A DNA stretch of 64,000 nt from Kiritimatiellia bacterium (GTDB lineage: Bacteria; Verrucomicrobiota; Kiritimatiellia; UBA8416; YA12-FULL-48-11): the NCBI GenBank assembly GCA_028716365.1, contig JAQUPZ010000001.1:723205-787204 (forward strand). Direction: 5' to 3'. Position numbers and translations under genes: made by a program. Positions 18,081 through 27,969 of this stretch are shown piece by piece (position 1 is the stretch's first letter; each line of letters starts with the position of its first letter). The notes beneath the pieces were generated by a model, which had not been told where the DNA came from, made no database searches, and was given only the letters and a program-made list of their open reading frames with translations.

Positions 18081-19172
18081 ATGAAGCGTAGAGGTATAGT
18101 TCTCGGCATGTTTGTCATAATGCTTTGGATGGTTCGGACAGCCGGTGCATTCATTTTCATACATATAAGTGATCCGCATGTTAACGTCACTGAAACAGGA
18201 AGATTTCGTGAAGAAGGTCTGGCGAATCTGCGTCGTGCCATTGCCGCAATCAGGGTTATCAAACCAGCATTCGTGATCGTTACGGGAGATGTTACCGAAT
18301 TAGGGGATGAGGCGTCATTTGCAAGTTACCGCGCTGAAATTAACAGAGCGGGGATTCCTGTCTACACGGTGCAGGGTAATCACGATACACCAGGTAACCC
18401 GGTAATCTTCAACCGAACTGTGGGACCTACGCATTCCGTATTCGATTTTGAAGATTGTCGTTTCGTCGGACTGAATTTCGATCGGGCAGAGGAGGCCCTG
18501 ACATTGCTCGAAAGCCAGCTCACTTCCGGACATACAGCTGGAATCAAACACATATTTACATTTGCTCATTATCCACTCATGGTGCCAGATAGTGTGGGTT
18601 TCGGGCTTAACGCCGGTTTTTTCAGTATCAGAGGTGAGACGGCCACGCGTTACCTTACCCTCGCACAACGTTTCCATATTGTCGCACACTTTGCCGGTCA
18701 TCTCCACGGTCAGTTTGACATTGCTGATCCCTATACCGGCATACCCTCTCTCGCTGTCCCGGCCTGTGTTGACCGTAACGCTGCATTCCGTATCTGTTCG
18801 GTCAACAATGGTGTTGTGAACTGGTCGGTCTCAAATGCCGATAAATGGCCTGTGGCCGTTCTCGAATCGGCACGGCCACACATGCAGTGGGGAACCACGT
18901 GCCTGGAAGGGACAAATGTAGTGCGAATACTTACCTTCGGACCACATGTCCTGAAAAATGCAGAAGTACGGCTTGCCAACAAAGTGCTGGTTTCCCAGCT
19001 ATCGCAGGCTACAAATGCCATTCCAGTAGTCATCGACTGTAACACATTCTCGAGTGGTTCTTACGAATTGCGTGTTCACCTCGTTGATGCAGCTAATAAT
19101 CGTTCAGACTGGAACTGGCGCCTTCTGATCAAGGGCGGAAAACAGGCGGAACGTATACCCACGCCAAAGTGA
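18081..19172 (+). CDS. Exported calcineurin-like metallophosphoesterase
   Basis: A 363-residue phosphoesterase with a signal segment at residues 1-23 (ending RTAGA). All dimetal motifs are present: D31-x-H33 in SDPH, G-D70 in TGDVTE, N100-H101-D102 in GNHD, a HYPL histidine, and G-H207-x-H209 in GHLHG. The C-terminal 100 residues form an extra beta domain of unknown role. The ATG at 18081 is chosen because AGAGG precedes it by 7 bases; a TTG at 18048 in the same frame has no such site. It is the last plus-strand gene of this run and converges on the minus-strand cluster that ends at 19248. Confidence 0.85.
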   Translation: MKRRGIVLGMFVIMLWMVRTAGAFIFIHISDPHVNVTETGRFREEGLANLRRAIAAIRVIKPAFVIVTGDVTELGDEASFASYRAEINRAGIPVYTVQGNHDTPGNPVIFNRTVGPTHSVFDFEDCRFVGLNFDRAEEALTLLESQLTSGHTAGIKHIFTFAHYPLMVPDSVGFGLNAGFFSIRGETATRYLTLAQRFHIVAHFAGHLHGQFDIADPYTGIPSLAVPACVDRNAAFRICSVNNGVVNWSVSNADKWPVAVLESARPHMQWGTTCLEGTNVVRILTFGPHVLKNAEVRLANKVLVSQLSQATNAIPVVIDCNTFSSGSYELRVHLVDAANNRSDWNWRLLIKGGKQAERIPTPK

Positions 19173-19247
19173 TAAAAATGGGATGTAATGAGTGACCCTT
19201 GAGAGTTTAGTAATGCTTCTTCCTTAGATTTTTTCACAAAAGGCCGA

Positions 19248-20663
19248 TTATTCAGACGGTACTTTCAGGTCTGCAAGGAATTCCGGTGTGATCTTTTTGC
19301 CCAGCAGGAAAAATTTCCGCTCCGGGTACCACAGTACGGGAACTCCGTTACGTACTGTAAAACTGGAATACAAGGCGAGATCGAGACGACCGTTGGTGCC
19401 CGGTTTGCCGAGGCTCACGCCGTCATGATCAAAGAAGAACTTGGGCTCGTCGAACCAGACCGGCTGATTCGCGCCCGCCTTGAAGGTGCCGCGCACGAGA
19501 TGGATCGGGCGGCGGTGGAAACCGCTGTCCGTTGGGCCGTAGTTCTTGTAGTGGCCATCGTGGTTGTGGATGAAGAGCGTATAGTTGCCGCTGCCGGCGG
19601 TGTTGCCACCAACATCGTACATCGGGCAGGGTGAGAGTGGATGCAGGAGCGGTTCGCCACCGTCCTTACGCAGTAGTCGGCGCGGTTGCGTCCAAGTCTC
19701 GCCAATATCGGTGCTCACGCTCCAGAACGGGCTGCCCGATGCCGTACGCATCACGCAAAAAAGGCGTCCGTCCGGAAGTTTTACGACGGTCGGCTCCTGG
19801 CAGGCGCTGACTTCGGGGTGGCCGGGGTAAGGAACGGAGAGGGCATTTTCGTTGAAGGCGAACCAGGAAATCTTAATGTCCTTGGGCTCTGGATTGGCAT
19901 CCACGTTTTCGAAGCGCATGAACTCCACGCGGGCGTCTGCAGACATCCATGACTTGGTCGGATTCTTGGTAACGGCAAAGCTGGTCCAGCGGGTGATACC
20001 CGCGAAGTAAGTGCCGTCTTTGCCAAGGCGCAACGGTTTCTGCCAGCAGAGGATGTTCGGTGGCATGGTGGTGTCGGGGTTGTCATGAATGCTGCGCGGG
20101 AGTGGGATGTTCTGGGGCGCAGACCAGGTGACGCCGTTGTCGTCACTGCAGATGCCGTGCAGCCAACCGGTGTGATGTGGGAAGTTGTCGACCCGGCCAA
20201 TGTGCTGACTATACAGGACATAGATGCGGCCGGACTTGCTGACAAGCGGGTATGCCCAACTCGCCATGTGTCCATCGCCGGGTTTTTTCGGGCCGGCTAT
20301 AATACGTGGTTTCTTCCAAGACTTGCCCTCGTCGGTGCTGCATGAATATGCGATATGCTGATCAGGCTGTGACTCAGCCGAACTTTGTGTCCACACGGCC
20401 ATTAATGACCCATCCGGTCCGTCGAATACAAGGAAGTGTTCATTGCCGGTGTCGTTTACGCCGGTGTCCGTAACCTCTGGTACGAATACTATATAGTCAG
20501 GCTTGGTGATATGCAATTGTGACGGAATACGGGCTTTAAGGTCGGCTGGTGTTGTGATGAAGTTTGGATTATTCTTACCTGGCGGTGCGGCGTTGCTGAT
20601 GGAGCAAGTTACCAAGCCGAGAACAATCAAAAGGACCGTAATCCATGCTAGTTTTATTTTCAT
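19248..20663 (-). CDS. Secreted sialidase-like BNR-repeat protein
   Basis: A 471-residue exported propeller with clear Asp-box repeats: STDEGKSW, SDDNGVTW and STDIGETW, the signature of the sialidase superfamily. The signal peptide ends near SISNAA. The ATG at 20663 is preferred to the one two codons upstream (20669) because the GGGGAG site lies 7 bases before it and only 1 before the other. It is the last gene of the seven-gene LacI-headed cluster, 40 bases after the dehydrogenase. Known enzymes of this fold remove terminal sialic acid, but an Arg triad and nucleophilic Tyr could not be assigned by eye, so another glycan or a binding role is possible. Confidence 0.72.
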   Translation of the reverse strand: MKIKLAWITVLLIVLGLVTCSISNAAPPGKNNPNFITTPADLKARIPSQLHITKPDYIVFVPEVTDTGVNDTGNEHFLVFDGPDGSLMAVWTQSSAESQPDQHIAYSCSTDEGKSWKKPRIIAGPKKPGDGHMASWAYPLVSKSGRIYVLYSQHIGRVDNFPHHTGWLHGICSDDNGVTWSAPQNIPLPRSIHDNPDTTMPPNILCWQKPLRLGKDGTYFAGITRWTSFAVTKNPTKSWMSADARVEFMRFENVDANPEPKDIKISWFAFNENALSVPYPGHPEVSACQEPTVVKLPDGRLFCVMRTASGSPFWSVSTDIGETWTQPRRLLRKDGGEPLLHPLSPCPMYDVGGNTAGSGNYTLFIHNHDGHYKNYGPTDSGFHRRPIHLVRGTFKAGANQPVWFDEPKFFFDHDGVSLGKPGTNGRLDLALYSSFTVRNGVPVLWYPERKFFLLGKKITPEFLADLKVPSE

Positions 20664-20703
20664 GTTCATTCTCCCCTTTCCGGTTTCGAATTCAGTCTAT
20701 TGT

Positions 20704-21717
20704 TCAAATAGTTGTAAGATTAACCCGTGTCAGTTGTTCCAAGCGGCCCGCAAAGAAATGCCGTACATTATTCAGGCAGGCGGTGGCCATGCGTGCATTG
20801 GCTTCCTGTGTGTTTGAACCGCTGTGGGGTGTCAACACGATGTTATCGAGCCGGCGCAGGTCTTTTTCCGGACTGACTGGTTTATACGGTTCGACAGTAA
20901 AAACATCAAGGGCCGCTCCCGCAAGTTGGCAGGATGACAGTGCATCGTAAAGCGCTTCTTCGTCTAAAATCTCACCACGTGCTGTATTGACAAGCATTGC
21001 ATTTGGTTTCAACCAGGATAGTTTTGTTGTGTCAACAAAGCGGCGGGTATTCGCATTGGACGGAAGATGGATACTGAGAATGTCGGACTGGTGGAAGACT
21101 TGTTTCACATTATCAGTATATAAATCCAGTCCGTTCTTGGTCAGAAATTCCGCCTCGTTTTTTTCCGAAGCGGCCAGTACAGCGGAAAGAGGACGGGAAT
21201 CGGCGGCAATCACCCTCATCCCAAATCCAAAATGTGCCATGGCGGCGACGCGTCGGCCAATATTGCCAAAGCCAAGTATGCCAAGAGTTTTCCCGCGCAG
21301 TTCCATGCCTGTCTGAGTGATAAACTGTCCGGTTCGGAACCGCGCATCCAAGCGGGCAATATGTCGTGAAAGACATCCCATCAACCAGACGGTATGTTCG
21401 GCAACACTGATATCAAGAACGCCGGGTGTGTTTGTGATTATAATGTTATGTTGCCGCGCAAGAATTTTATCGATGTTGTCATGGCCGACACCAAACCGGG
21501 CAATCAGCGCCCCGCCAGCTTTGCCAAGCGCCTCGTAAAGCGGCCCGCGATAGGGTGTGACGCCGACTATCACCGTCCGTGAGTTGTATGTGACAGCCAT
21601 ATCGGCAAGTGTTTTTTCTTCGACTGGAACCGGTTCGCAGTTCATGTCACTGACATTACGAAAAATGTCTTCAGCTTTATTAAACTCCGGTTCTGTCACC
21701 AACACAGTTTCGAACAT
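20704..21717 (-). CDS. D-isomer-specific 2-hydroxyacid dehydrogenase
   Basis: A 337-residue cytoplasmic NAD(P)-dependent dehydrogenase that interconverts 2-keto acids and D-2-hydroxyacids. The dinucleotide motif is GFGNIG at 149-154, and the catalytic set is R247 (NTARGE), E276 (DVFTVEP) and H298 (TPHSGS). The GGAGAG ribosome site lies inside the end of the preceding aldolase gene, whose stop is 3 bases before this ATG, so the two are translationally linked. In context it probably reduces a 2-keto acid or aldehyde-acid (for example hydroxypyruvate or a sugar keto acid) generated by that aldolase; the substrate is inference. Confidence 0.9.
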   Translation of the reverse strand: MFETVLVTEPEFNKAEDIFRNVSDMNCEPVPVEEKTLADMAVTYNSRTVIVGVTPYRGPLYEALGKAGGALIARFGVGHDNIDKILARQHNIIITNTPGVLDISVAEHTVWLMGCLSRHIARLDARFRTGQFITQTGMELRGKTLGILGFGNIGRRVAAMAHFGFGMRVIAADSRPLSAVLAASEKNEAEFLTKNGLDLYTDNVKQVFHQSDILSIHLPSNANTRRFVDTTKLSWLKPNAMLVNTARGEILDEEALYDALSSCQLAGAALDVFTVEPYKPVSPEKDLRRLDNIVLTPHSGSNTQEANARMATACLNNVRHFFAGRLEQLTRVNLTTI

Positions 21718-21720
21718 TTA

Positions 21721-22482
21721 TCAACTCTCCAGTTTTGCTTTTAAAACCTGCTGACATCCTTCGCGTATGAACAGGGTGTCAATTCCACCGGCGATAAATC
21801 GAAATCCCTGGTCGATCCTTTGGCGGACGCTTTCCGGATCAGCCTGTACAAGATGGATTCCAGCCACAACGTTTTGCCTCTTGCATGCGTCAAGAATCAT
21901 TTGCTGTGCCGCAAGTACGTCCGGATGATACAGTTGACCCGGAAGCCCCATCGAGGAAGACAGGTCATACGGTCCGATCAGGGCAGCGTCAATTCCGGGT
22001 GTGGCAAGGATGGCATCCGCCTGCCGTGCCGCATTGATATGTTCCAGCATGACAACCACAACCACTTCCCGGTTGTGGTGTTCATAGTAATCGGTGAAGT
22101 TGCTGCCGAAACCGCTTGCCCGGCATAACGATGTACCCCGTATGCCTTCCGGTGGAAACTTGGCGATCGCGACAGACTGTGCCGCCTCTGCCGGCGAATT
22201 TACCGATGGCACAATAATTCCGGCCGCGCCCATATCCAGCACCTGCTTGGCCATGACAAGATCACAGGAGGGTAGCCGTGCCAGCAAATCACAACCCGTA
22301 CCTTTTGCCGCCAGTACGAGCTGGTAGAAACATTCCACGTTGATAGGAGTATGTTCCATGTCAACGCTGAGAAAATCAAAACCTTCTCCGGCCATGATTT
22401 CTGCGATTGCCGGATTCCCTATCATCAGCCAACTGCCCATGACCAGTTGTTTATTCTGTAACTTCTCTTTTGTTTTGTTCAT
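21721..22482 (-). CDS. HpcH/HpaI-family class II aldolase
   Basis: A 253-residue metal-dependent aldolase of the family that splits 2-keto-3-deoxy sugar acids or hydroxy-ketoheptanedioate into pyruvate plus an aldehyde. The catalytic and metal residues align with HpaI: H44 in DMEH, R69 in ARLP, E147 in LEH and D173 in GPYDLS. The ATG at 22482 is chosen because it follows the stop of the upstream gene by 2 bases (TAACTATG arrangement), a typical coupling junction; 11 further codons upstream are open but would overlap that gene. Placed between a URO-D-family protein and a hydroxyacid dehydrogenase, it supplies the C-C cleavage step of the presumed pathway. Confidence 0.9.
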   Translation of the reverse strand: MNKTKEKLQNKQLVMGSWLMIGNPAIAEIMAGEGFDFLSVDMEHTPINVECFYQLVLAAKGTGCDLLARLPSCDLVMAKQVLDMGAAGIIVPSVNSPAEAAQSVAIAKFPPEGIRGTSLCRASGFGSNFTDYYEHHNREVVVVVMLEHINAARQADAILATPGIDAALIGPYDLSSSMGLPGQLYHPDVLAAQQMILDACKRQNVVAGIHLVQADPESVRQRIDQGFRFIAGGIDTLFIREGCQQVLKAKLES

Positions 22483-22484
22483 AG

Positions 22485-23564
22485 TTATTTTTGTGAATAG
22501 CAGGAGCCTACACACGTACCTTCATTTAATTGTTCCAACTGCAGTGGATATTTCCCGAATTCTTTACATGCCTGAATCATCGCGATAAAATTTTCCGGCT
22601 TGCACGAGGAATGGATGCTGTTTGATGAGGTGAGGATGTAACCGCCATCCGGCGCGGCATCCGCAATGGCTTGACGAACGGCCGCGCGAACTTCATCCAC
22701 GGTCCCATGCGGTAACAGGTGTGCGCAATCTATGTTTCCCGTGATACAAACCTTGTGACCGACAAGTTGTTTAACCCGCTTGAGTTCCATGCCAGCCTGG
22801 GGTTCGACCGGGTTGATACCGTCCGGTCCTGCAGACACTATCATTTCCAGCAACGGGTAAAGATCACCATCGGAATGCTTGATGCAAAATGCGCCTTCAT
22901 CATGTATCAAATCCACCATCTGTTTCAGTCGCGGCAGGATGAACTGGCGAAAAAGGGCGGGACTCATCATCGGTCCATGATTGCCGGCGTAATCGTCTCC
23001 GAGAACGATGATTTCCGCACCGGCCCGGATCGCCCGACGTACGATCTGCATGTTACATTTAAGAACCTTGTCCATTACAAGCGTGACCAGTTCAGGTTCT
23101 GCGAGAAGATTAAGCAGAATGTTGTCGAGCCCCATCAGGTAAGCCGACCACATAAATGCAGCGCGATGATGAAAGCAAATTGCCCGTTTGCCTTTGTAAC
23201 GCTCGACCAGTTCGGGAAGTTTACCCAGCCGGTGTTTTGCATCAGGATCGGGAGGAGTATATGTTCGCGCGTCGTCCATTGTCACAATCGGACCCCGGAG
23301 AGGGTGGGCCACAGCCTCTTCGCTTGGCAGATAAGTTATACCCCATTCGTCTATGAAAGAACCGTCGGCATTACGCTGGACCGTTTCAAAATATGCGCCG
23401 CAACCGACATTGTCCATGTCCAGCTGGTCCATGCAGTCGGCCACGTCGCGACAACCCGGCACGGCTGCTTTCGCCACTTTTTCATCTACAACAAACTCGA
23501 TTACCGGGACACGATCGGGTTGTTTACGCTTCAGTGCTGTATGGACTCGTTCAACTGAATTCAT
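22485..23564 (-). CDS. Uroporphyrinogen decarboxylase (URO-D) family protein, non-haem catabolic type
   Basis: A 359-residue TIM-barrel protein of the URO-D/methyltransferase superfamily. Recognisable blocks are SVERVHTALKRKQPDRVPV at the N-terminus and CIKHSDGDLYPLLEMIVSAG in the middle. The corrinoid methyltransferases of this superfamily carry a zinc-binding HxC; here the equivalent reads HSDG, so a zinc-thiolate site is not evident. It lies in a sugar-acid cluster, not with haem genes, and probably acts on the pathway substrate rather than on porphyrin. The ATG at 23564 is preferred; a TTG 45 bases upstream would overlap the transporter gene. The reaction is unknown. Confidence 0.82.
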   Translation of the reverse strand: MNSVERVHTALKRKQPDRVPVIEFVVDEKVAKAAVPGCRDVADCMDQLDMDNVGCGAYFETVQRNADGSFIDEWGITYLPSEEAVAHPLRGPIVTMDDARTYTPPDPDAKHRLGKLPELVERYKGKRAICFHHRAAFMWSAYLMGLDNILLNLLAEPELVTLVMDKVLKCNMQIVRRAIRAGAEIIVLGDDYAGNHGPMMSPALFRQFILPRLKQMVDLIHDEGAFCIKHSDGDLYPLLEMIVSAGPDGINPVEPQAGMELKRVKQLVGHKVCITGNIDCAHLLPHGTVDEVRAAVRQAIADAAPDGGYILTSSNSIHSSCKPENFIAMIQACKEFGKYPLQLEQLNEGTCVGSCYSQK

Positions 23565-23580
23565 TGCTTTGTTTTCAACC

Positions 23581-24873
23581 TCAATCAAATATCCGTTTTC
23601 GTGGATCAATCAACGACCAGCACACAGCACCCATCAGAAACAAACCGCCCATAACGTATAGCGGTACGTTCCAGTCGCCGTAAAGCCGTAACAACCATGT
23701 CACCAGCAGCGGACTGAGCACCGAGCTGAGCGCGCCGGAAGTGTTCATGGCGGCGCTGATCACACCTGCATGGTTGCCGCCAATGTCGAGACAGGTGCTC
23801 CACGAAGCACCGAGTGTGAACATGCTCGCTGCCACGGCCAGTGCAATCAATGTTGCGGCCAACAGAGGTTGATGTGCCAAACCGGCGAGGATCATCGCAC
23901 CGCCCGCCAGCACATACGCAATCGCTCCGACGGCACAGCGTCCGACGCGTAACCCGAACCGTTTTGTCACCACGTCGGTTGTAATGCCTCCAAACAAATC
24001 ACCCGCCACACTCAGGATCAAAGGCAAGCCGGCAAAAAGCCCAAGTTGCAGTGTTTCAAAGCTGTGTTTTTCCTTCAGGTAGGTCGGCAACCATGTGATA
24101 CAGAAATAAAATGCAAAGCTGTTCGGGAAATACATCAGGCAAAGCGATAACGTGTTGCGATGGCTGAGTAATCGCTTCCAATAATCCCAGCCTTCGTGAT
24201 GACCACTGTCAGGCGTGCGGCCGGTAACGATTTTATCCAATTCTGCGGCATTTACCTGTCGGTGTTCGCTCGGATCATTACGGAACCACAAGTACCACAC
24301 TGTTGCCCAGACGAGACCCGTCAGGCCGAAGAGTACAAATATCGTGCGCCACTGCAGATGCATGGCCTGTGTCAACCATACAACCAGCAGTGGCGTGAGG
24401 CCACCTGCCAGGTGTGCGCCACTGAAAAAAATCCCCTGTATAGTTCCCCGCTCCGATTTTGGAATCCACCGTGAAAATGTCCGCGCTACCGAAGGCCATG
24501 CGCCGGCTTCACCAGCGCCAAACAGGAACCTTGTTACCAGCATTGATACGAAATTAAAGGCCGCGGCTGTTGCCATTGTGAAAGCCGACCACCAGACGAC
24601 AATCCGCGTCAACACGTGGCGCGTACCGCGACGATCAGCCCACCATGCCGTTGGAATTTCAAACACCGCATAAGCCAGCGCAAAGGCGCTATAGATCCAG
24701 CTCATCTGTTCCTTGCTCAGCTGCAAATCACGCATGATGTTCGGGGCCAGTGTTGCAATACAGGCACGGTCAAGGTAGGTGACCATGGCGAGCAATACTG
24801 CCAGTAACACTACTTTGTATCGTACATGGGTAGCGTGATTACTTGGGACTGTTATATCAGAATTTGTTGTCAT
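23581..24873 (-). CDS. MFS transporter, anion:cation symporter (hexuronate-type) family
   Basis: A 430-residue integral membrane protein with about 12 predicted helices, beginning [28 protein letters not shown]. The motif after helix 2 reads GxLADRRG-like ([11 protein letters not shown]), and [21 protein letters not shown] is characteristic of the ACS family, which carries hexuronates, glucarate, galactonate and related acids by proton symport. A typical large central loop separates the halves. Genes on both sides are 8 and 16 bases away, so it belongs to the LacI-headed operon and is the likely importer of its substrate. The exact ligand is inferred only as an organic or sugar acid. Confidence 0.9.
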   Translation of the reverse strand: MTTNSDITVPSNHATHVRYKVVLLAVLLAMVTYLDRACIATLAPNIMRDLQLSKEQMSWIYSAFALAYAVFEIPTAWWADRRGTRHVLTRIVVWWSAFTMATAAAFNFVSMLVTRFLFGAGEAGAWPSVARTFSRWIPKSERGTIQGIFFSGAHLAGGLTPLLVVWLTQAMHLQWRTIFVLFGLTGLVWATVWYLWFRNDPSEHRQVNAAELDKIVTGRTPDSGHHEGWDYWKRLLSHRNTLSLCLMYFPNSFAFYFCITWLPTYLKEKHSFETLQLGLFAGLPLILSVAGDLFGGITTDVVTKRFGLRVGRCAVGAIAYVLAGGAMILAGLAHQPLLAATLIALAVAASMFTLGASWSTCLDIGGNHAGVISAAMNTSGALSSVLSPLLVTWLLRLYGDWNVPLYVMGGLFLMGAVCWSLIDPRKRIFD

Positions 24874-24881
24874 AATAATTT

Positions 24882-26786
24882 TTATCTGATCGAATCAGCC
24901 TGGAAAAGGCCTACTGCTTCACTTGTTCGCAATGCACGGTTGTAAATCCTCAACGACTTGACCGAACCGTTCATTGCCGGCGCAATGCAAAGCGTTTGCG
25001 AACCGTTTGGGGCTCTCAGATTTGGACTGAAGCGACCCCAGCCAAACTGACGCTGGTCACCACCATCACAGAGAATGCCGTCCACCACGAAAGTGATGAT
25101 CTTGGGCCCGCCGTCAACTATGACGGTTACATGATGACGTTTACCGGTCTGTATTATGCCGCGATCACAGTCCCAGCTTGATTCACTGCGCCCATCGTTG
25201 AGTGTCAGCTTGATTGTGCCACTGTCGGTTATAGATAGAAATATTCCTTTACCCGTATCATTCCGGCTGTCGAGGATGATCTGGCCGGAAGCGGGTGAAT
25301 CGAGTTGCAGAGAAAAATCGATGCTGAAACCCGAGCGTATATCTTTGCCGCCATGATCAGGACGTTTGCCGTCACGTTGATTGAATTCCGGAAGTTTTGG
25401 CATCGTTGCTTGTTGTGGAACCGGTTTACCGGCGGGTAAGTCCAGCACGAGTCCGTTGGTTACGACGGTCTTATTGTCCCACTGGTTGAATAATCCATTG
25501 AGCAGTGCCTTCGGAATCTCATGGGTACGTCCGATATTCTTCTGCGTTTCGGTGACAAAGAATTTATCATCATCCTCGACAAGATCGGGATAACTCATGC
25601 GGATATAAGGATCGTCATCGTAGAGCAGAATTTCCGGTTGTGACCAGTGGATGACTTTACCCTGGGGCGTGTCACGTTCAATACCGGCAACAAGCCAGAC
25701 TGGATTGCGATCGTCATATGGGCTACCGCCTCTTCCCCAGTCATTACCCATTTTACCTATGAACGGTCCTCCGTGGTTGTGGAACCAGTAAAGAAATTTT
25801 CCATTGGAACATCGCCAGACAAAATTTGCCGCGCGCGGATGCTTGATGCGACGGCCACCGGGCGTGTAACTCGCATAAGCTGGCGTAGTCCATGTATGGC
25901 CGCCGTTGCGGCTATAGGCACATGCAGGCCAACCATCCACTGTACGATAAACGCAGTAGAGTGAGCCGTCGCTGAGATTGACGATACTCTGCTCCTCAGC
26001 GACACGTCCTCCGCCGGGTGGTGTACGTAATCCGATATCTCCGTCCGGCAGTGTTTCAAATGTGATTTTTTCCGGATCACGTTCGGTGAGGATGTTTTTG
26101 CTCTTCAGAAACGCGCCTTCCGACTGCGCGAAAAACCCGTCTCCCATCGCACCCACCTTGTGCAATACGCATATCGCCGCGTCGTTGAGGATCAAAGGCC
26201 GGCCGACGTTCCAGAAGAATCGGAGTTTACCTTGGTAAACATTCTTGCGGTCACATTCAAATTCCCGCACTGGAATGTCATATCGTTTTTCGGACCAGGT
26301 GCGGCCGTGGTCGTCAGAGTATTTGAAAACATAGTGACCAAGTGAATCCACACGTTTATAAACCCCTTTATCTTCGCGTTTTACTTCAGTGACTTTGTCA
26401 GTGTTATGATTATAGAAACAATAGACCCGGCCACCCGGTACTTTTAACAACACGGCATAAGAAGCATCCGGACCATCGGCCGGTTCAACGTCAACGGGCT
26501 TCTCCCATGTTTGTCCGTGATTGGTACTGCGCATCGAGACAACATGCTGGCCCTTTGCCCCTTCAGCACCCGTACCGGTGGTGATGACGCATAGCCAGGC
26601 GCCGTCATCAGTTTGAACAATGTATGGCTGGTCGGCGTAGCCTTCACTTGGGATGTTCCAGCCGTTGGTAATATGACGCGGATCGGATACTGCCGGTGTC
26701 GCGGCATCACAGAACTTTGCCATGGATAATCCAATGGTCAATATGAGTTCTGTCCATAGTGCAAATCGACAGGTTTTTGTTTTCAT
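24882..26786 (-). CDS. Secreted sialidase-like propeller with C-terminal LamG-like domain
   Basis: A 634-residue exported protein. The N-terminal two thirds form a BNR/Asp-box propeller ([24 protein letters not shown]). The C-terminal third, from about residue 440, is a concanavalin/LamG-type jelly roll ([33 protein letters not shown], then [18 protein letters not shown]), a common carbohydrate-binding appendage. ATG 26786 is chosen over a TTG four codons earlier. It is the first structural gene after the LacI regulator, 74 bases downstream, and only 8 bases precede the transporter gene, so surface cleavage and import look coupled. Its terminal sugar specificity cannot be told. Confidence 0.75.
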   Translation of the reverse strand: MKTKTCRFALWTELILTIGLSMAKFCDAATPAVSDPRHITNGWNIPSEGYADQPYIVQTDDGAWLCVITTGTGAEGAKGQHVVSMRSTNHGQTWEKPVDVEPADGPDASYAVLLKVPGGRVYCFYNHNTDKVTEVKREDKGVYKRVDSLGHYVFKYSDDHGRTWSEKRYDIPVREFECDRKNVYQGKLRFFWNVGRPLILNDAAICVLHKVGAMGDGFFAQSEGAFLKSKNILTERDPEKITFETLPDGDIGLRTPPGGGRVAEEQSIVNLSDGSLYCVYRTVDGWPACAYSRNGGHTWTTPAYASYTPGGRRIKHPRAANFVWRCSNGKFLYWFHNHGGPFIGKMGNDWGRGGSPYDDRNPVWLVAGIERDTPQGKVIHWSQPEILLYDDDPYIRMSYPDLVEDDDKFFVTETQKNIGRTHEIPKALLNGLFNQWDNKTVVTNGLVLDLPAGKPVPQQATMPKLPEFNQRDGKRPDHGGKDIRSGFSIDFSLQLDSPASGQIILDSRNDTGKGIFLSITDSGTIKLTLNDGRSESSWDCDRGIIQTGKRHHVTVIVDGGPKIITFVVDGILCDGGDQRQFGWGRFSPNLRAPNGSQTLCIAPAMNGSVKSLRIYNRALRTSEAVGLFQADSIR

Positions 26787-26832
26787 GGCAATAATCAATC
26801 ATATAGCCGCCTTGCTGACAATAAAACCGTTG

Positions 26833-26845
26833 TTTTACAGTAAAA
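26833..26845 (-). promoter_or_regulatory. Palindrome before the sialidase gene of the LacI cluster
   Basis: TTTTACAGTAAAA is a perfect 13-base palindrome with one central base, lying 47 bases upstream of the sialidase ATG on the minus strand. A second AT-rich palindrome (AAAATATTATTTT, 26855-26867) overlaps the end of the regulator gene. Either could be an operator for internal control. LacI operators normally have a central CG, which is absent, so the assignment is weak. Confidence 0.3.
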
Positions 26846-26860
26846 TATGGCGGGAAAATA

Positions 26861-27889
26861 TTATTTTCTACGAAGAGAAGGACCATTTACCCAGCGGCCA
26901 CTGACCGACACCACTTTTTCGCGGCGGGGAATACCATATTCATGAGCGTGAAGCTGGCCCACGAGCAGATCCACTGCTTCCGTTCCGAGCGTTTCGGCAT
27001 TGGCGTCAATGCCGGCAAGGGAACCCGATTCGTCTGCAGACCAGTCGAGATGTACAAGACCTACGTCATCGGGTACACGTAATTTTAAATCCTTAACCCA
27101 CGCATATACAGGCAGACCTGTAAAGAGAATTACCTCGGGATAGTATTGCATGAACCATTTTTCGAATTTTCGGGAAGCCCTGGCTGAATCGAGAATCAAT
27201 GCCGGCACACGATTACGCGCGGGTAGATTGTTCTGGTGCAGTAGATAGGCGGCAAGCCAGGCGTGATCAACCCTCGCGTCCAATTCCTCGTCCAGTACCA
27301 GGCCGGGCCGGCGGTAGCCATGCCGCTTGAGGTGATGTACCACGAGCCGCATGTCTTCAAAGTGGGAGGAAATAACACGGTGCAACTGGGGACGGGTGAT
27401 TGTCAATCCCTTTGCCACGGCTGCAAAATGCTTCCAGTCAAGGGACAGATGTCCATGCGATTTGGGTAACGACTGCAGAATGAGGCCACGTATACCACGA
27501 GTATAAAGTATCTGACTCATCCGCCGTGACGTCATGCATGGCTCGCGCAGCCAGAACACCTCGATTTTATACCCCAGTTCGCGGGCACGTTTTTCTACGC
27601 CGGAAAAGAACAGGCGCTGATGGGGCAGGGCCTTCCACCCATCACGTGTCGGCCATGAGGTAATGAACCCCAGTGTTTCGGTGTCGGGCCTGACCTTGAT
27701 TGTGCGGAGTTGTGCCATCAGGTTGGAAACCAGGGCGTGACAGCGATAACCGAGTTGGGAAGCGGCTCGTTCAACGCGCCGGCGTGTTCTTTTCGAAATA
27801 CGCGTGTCCCGTCGTAATGCAAGTGATGCCGTTGTGTGTGACACGCCGGCCCGCCGGGCCACATCCCTGATTGAAGGTCGTAAATTCAT
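26861..27889 (-). CDS. LacI-family transcriptional regulator
   Basis: A 342-residue repressor. The N-terminal helix-turn-helix and hinge region reads SIRDVARRAGVSHTTASLAL and continues to ERAASQLGYRCHALVSNLMAQ near residue 62. A periplasmic-binding-protein-like effector domain follows (TLGFITSWPTRDGWKALPHQ, then RGIRGLILQSLP, DDVGLVHLDW, and AVDLLVGQL). The form with NLMAQLR after the hinge is typical of Verrucomicrobia/Lentisphaerae regulators of polysaccharide genes. It heads the minus-strand run of sialidase, MFS, URO-D, aldolase, dehydrogenase and BNR genes and is the obvious candidate to control it. The effector is unknown, probably the imported sugar acid or a breakdown product. Confidence 0.93.
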   Translation of the reverse strand: MNLRPSIRDVARRAGVSHTTASLALRRDTRISKRTRRRVERAASQLGYRCHALVSNLMAQLRTIKVRPDTETLGFITSWPTRDGWKALPHQRLFFSGVEKRARELGYKIEVFWLREPCMTSRRMSQILYTRGIRGLILQSLPKSHGHLSLDWKHFAAVAKGLTITRPQLHRVISSHFEDMRLVVHHLKRHGYRRPGLVLDEELDARVDHAWLAAYLLHQNNLPARNRVPALILDSARASRKFEKWFMQYYPEVILFTGLPVYAWVKDLKLRVPDDVGLVHLDWSADESGSLAGIDANAETLGTEAVDLLVGQLHAHEYGIPRREKVVSVSGRWVNGPSLRRK

Positions 27890-27969
27890 TTTAGATTTGG
27901 CCGATACTACAAAGAATTACAGTGTTGCAACAAGGAAACAGTTTGCCAAACCACCGGCAGAAAAATGGC

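Noticed and set aside
22485-23564. HemE (haem biosynthesis uroporphyrinogen decarboxylase)
   Set aside because: The signature differs and the gene lies in a sugar-acid cluster; it belongs to the catabolic URO-D-like group.
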